Below are positions 51,910 to 53,612 of a stretch of 53,612 nucleotides of DNA, piece after piece. Made by a program: the position numbers and the translations under genes. Source of the DNA: an uncultured Flavonifractor sp. (lineage in GTDB: Bacteria; Bacillota; Clostridia; Oscillospirales; Oscillospiraceae); contig CALWXU010000003.1 in NCBI GenBank assembly GCA_944385585.1, forward strand, positions 1 to 53,612, read 5' to 3'. Below the pieces are notes generated by a model that made no database searches, had not been told where the DNA came from, and saw only the letters and a program-made list of their open reading frames with translations. Each line of letters begins with the position of its first letter. The first letter of the stretch is position 1.

Positions 51910-52905
51910 TCAATCCAGCTTTGCCTGGGCGAAGGCGGCCGCCAGAGCGGCGCAGGCCTCGATATCCCCCACGTCTGCCATCTCCAGCGGGGTGTGGATA
52001 TAGCGGGTGGGGATGGAGATGCCGCCGGTGTACACCCCGGCCCGGCTCTTGTGGATGGCCCCGGCGTCGGTGCCGCCGAAGCGCAGGATGTCCTTCTGGC
52101 AGGGGATCTGCCCCTCCCCGGCCAGCTCCTCCAGCTTGGCCACCACCGACGGGTGGCAGATCACCGAGCTGTCCATCACCTTGATGGCCGCCCCCTTCCC
52201 CGCCGCACTGCTGCATGTGTGGGGAGCGGAGGGGATGTCGTCGGCGTCGGTCACGTCCACGGCGATGCCGTAGTCCGGGTCAACCCCGTAGGCCGCCGTC
52301 TTGGCGCCCCGGAGCCCCACCTCCTCCTGGACGGTGAAGGCGAAGGTCAGGTCATTGTCCGTCTCTCCCAGCAGCCCCATGGCCAGGAGGAGCACCACGC
52401 AGGCGATCCGGTCGTCCAGGTAGGGGGAGAAGATCCGGCCGCCGCTCTGGAACGGAGCGGTGTCATAGACCGCCATGTCCCCCACCTGCACCATGGACCT
52501 GGCCTCCGCCTCGTCCCTGGCGCCGATATCCAGATACAGGTGCTCCAGCTTCATCTCCTTGGCCTCCACCTTGCCCTCCAGGGCCACCACGCCGCGCACG
52601 CCGCTGGCAAAGCGGACAGGGGCGCCCAGCACCTCATGGGCGGACAGGCCGCCCACCGGGCCGAAGCGGAGGAAGCCATGCTCGTCGATGTGGGTGACCA
52701 CCATGCCGATGGAGTCCATGTGGGCGGCAAAGAGCACCTTAGGCCCCTTCCCCCTCCTGCGGCAGAGCAGGTTGCCCAGGGCGTCCACGGTGCACTCGTC
52801 CACATAGGGGGCGGCCATGCTCCGGATGGCCGCGGCCACCGCCCCCTCCTGCCCGGAGGGGCCAAAGCAGGCGTTCAGCGCCCGCAGAGTCTCTAAAATC
52901 TCCAT
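51910..52905 (-). CDS. M42-family metallo-aminopeptidase
   Basis: 331 residues. Complete set of di-metal ligands: FAAHMDSIGMVV (His), SPYLDDRIACVVL (bridging Asp), FTVQEEVGLRG (catalytic Glu and ligand), DVTDADD (Asp) and PTRYIHTPLEM (His). Forms large tetrahedral assemblies that trim peptides. I chose ATG 52905 with AAGGAG 8 nt upstream. It begins a few bases after the end of a second M42 gene (overlap region 52905-52913), so the two are one operon. Confidence 0.93.
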   Translation of the reverse strand: MEILETLRALNACFGPSGQEGAVAAAIRSMAAPYVDECTVDALGNLLCRRRGKGPKVLFAAHMDSIGMVVTHIDEHGFLRFGPVGGLSAHEVLGAPVRFASGVRGVVALEGKVEAKEMKLEHLYLDIGARDEAEARSMVQVGDMAVYDTAPFQSGGRIFSPYLDDRIACVVLLLAMGLLGETDNDLTFAFTVQEEVGLRGAKTAAYGVDPDYGIAVDVTDADDIPSAPHTCSSAAGKGAAIKVMDSSVICHPSVVAKLEELAGEGQIPCQKDILRFGGTDAGAIHKSRAGVYTGGISIPTRYIHTPLEMADVGDIEACAALAAAFAQAKLD

Positions 52906-52910
52906 ATTCT

Positions 52911-53612
52911 TCACTCCTTTTCCGCCAGATCCGTGAGGAAAGCCCGGGTCAGGGCCAGCACGCTGTCCACGTCTCCCAGGGAGACCAGCCCCGAGGGGGT
53001 GTGGTGGTAGCGCACCGGCACCGACAGCATGGCCGTCCGCACACCGGCCTTGGTGCGCTGAAGGGCGGCGGCGTCGGTCTTGCCGGGGATGCTTCCAGCC
53101 GTCTGCCAGGGGATGGCGTTCTCCTCCGCCAGGGCCCGCAGCCGCTCAAACAGGCCCCGGTCGGCGATGGAGCCCTTGTCCATCACAGGCAGGACGGCCC
53201 CCTTCCCCAGGGCGCAGTTCCACGCGTGGGCGGGCACGCCGGGCAGATCCGCCGCGTCGGCGCCGTCCAGGACCAGGGCGGTCTCCGGGGTGACGGAGAA
53301 GCCGGCGCCAAAGGCCCCACGGTTGCCCACCTCCTCCTGGGTGGTAAAGACGAAGGTGCAGTCCAGAGGCAGCTCCTCTTTCAGCAGCGTGAGCAGGACG
53401 GCGCACCCGGCCCGGCTGCCCAGGGCCTTTCCCTGGAACAGCCCGCTGCCAAATTCCCCGGCGGTGGAGTCGAAGGCCGCCGCATCCCCCAGGGACACCA
53501 GGGCCTCCGCTCCGGCTTTGTCCTTCGCGCCAATATCGATATAGAACTCGTCCAGCTTGGGGACGGACTTCTCCTCCTCCCGGCTCACCAGGTGGTAGGC
53601 CTTGAGCCCCAC
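52911..53612 (-). CDS. M42-family peptidase paralogue, partial, with altered metal site
   Basis: C-terminal 233 residues; the gene continues past the right edge. Alignable to its neighbour throughout: FTTQEEVGNRG, DGADAADLPG and VRYHHTPSG are kept. The bridging aspartate motif is changed: ALGSRAGCAVLL stands where the neighbour has YLDDRIACVVLL, so both Asp are lost. It may be inactive or bind metal differently and act as a partner subunit. Confidence 0.85.
   Translation of the reverse strand: MGLKAYHLVSREEEKSVPKLDEFYIDIGAKDKAGAEALVSLGDAAAFDSTAGEFGSGLFQGKALGSRAGCAVLLTLLKEELPLDCTFVFTTQEEVGNRGAFGAGFSVTPETALVLDGADAADLPGVPAHAWNCALGKGAVLPVMDKGSIADRGLFERLRALAEENAIPWQTAGSIPGKTDAAALQRTKAGVRTAMLSVPVRYHHTPSGLVSLGDVDSVLALTRAFLTDLAEKE

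Overview
The window looks like chromosomal DNA from a GC-rich, endospore-forming, flagellated Firmicute. The gene set (spoIID-like, yunB and cotJ sporulation genes, GC-rich codons, strong AGGAGG ribosome sites) suggests the Oscillospiraceae / Flavonifractor-Intestinimonas-Lawsonibacter group. That placement is inference from gene content only.

Left host arm (1-10.4 kb): 3' end of tyrS; asd-dapA (lysine/diaminopimelate entry) on the minus strand; a secreted SpoIID/LytB-type protein followed by queA, which appears to start with AUA; a thiol-redox operon (trxA, trxB, Rrf2 regulator, CcdA-TlpA fusion) behind one promoter with a dyad operator; a membrane-anchored XRE regulator; and the 3' two-thirds of cotJC (Mn-catalase-type spore coat protein).

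Inserted element (about 10.39-41.29 kb, 30.9 kb): the 5' 63 codons of cotJC lie 31 kb away at 41.3-41.5 kb, behind a CotJA-CotJB fusion gene. The two cotJC pieces join exactly in frame at a degenerate 14-bp repeat, and a large serine recombinase ends on the right-hand copy. This is the architecture of sporulation-gene intervening elements such as skin in sigK. The element carries a LytTR regulator, a LuxR-type regulator broken by two stops, a TnpB homologue that has lost all three RuvC catalytic residues and sits directly upstream of a flagellin gene (a TldR-like candidate RNA-guided repressor), the flagellin itself with a CsrA-type leader, and a remnant of a second flagellin. Downstream lies a roughly 18-kb flagellin glycosylation island. 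It has two glycosyltransferases, the CDP-hexose enzymes RfbF/RfbG/RfbH, a YerE-like thiamine enzyme, a short NeuB-like synthase, a KdsC-GmhA-like fusion, three radical SAM proteins, an FkbM and a C-methyltransferase, and an epimerase. The right part holds an AT-rich two-gene accessory pair, an IS3 remnant, a DUF6076-type gene, a degenerate RepA-like ATPase, a ribbon-helix-helix protein and the recombinase. No conjugation genes were seen.

Right host arm (41.3-53.6 kb): cotJAB, a cell-wall amidase, radA, a XerC/D-like recombinase with a hairpin over its ribosome site, an amidase-domain protein, an unrecognised protein, ligA, a VanZ-family protein, yunB, a methionine-gamma-lyase-family PLP enzyme and two M42 peptidases, the last cut by the window end.

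Working model (inference): vegetative cells carry an element that supplies a flagellin, its glycan and perhaps an RNA-guided silencer of another flagellin. Excision, possibly in the sporulating mother cell, rebuilds cotJC.
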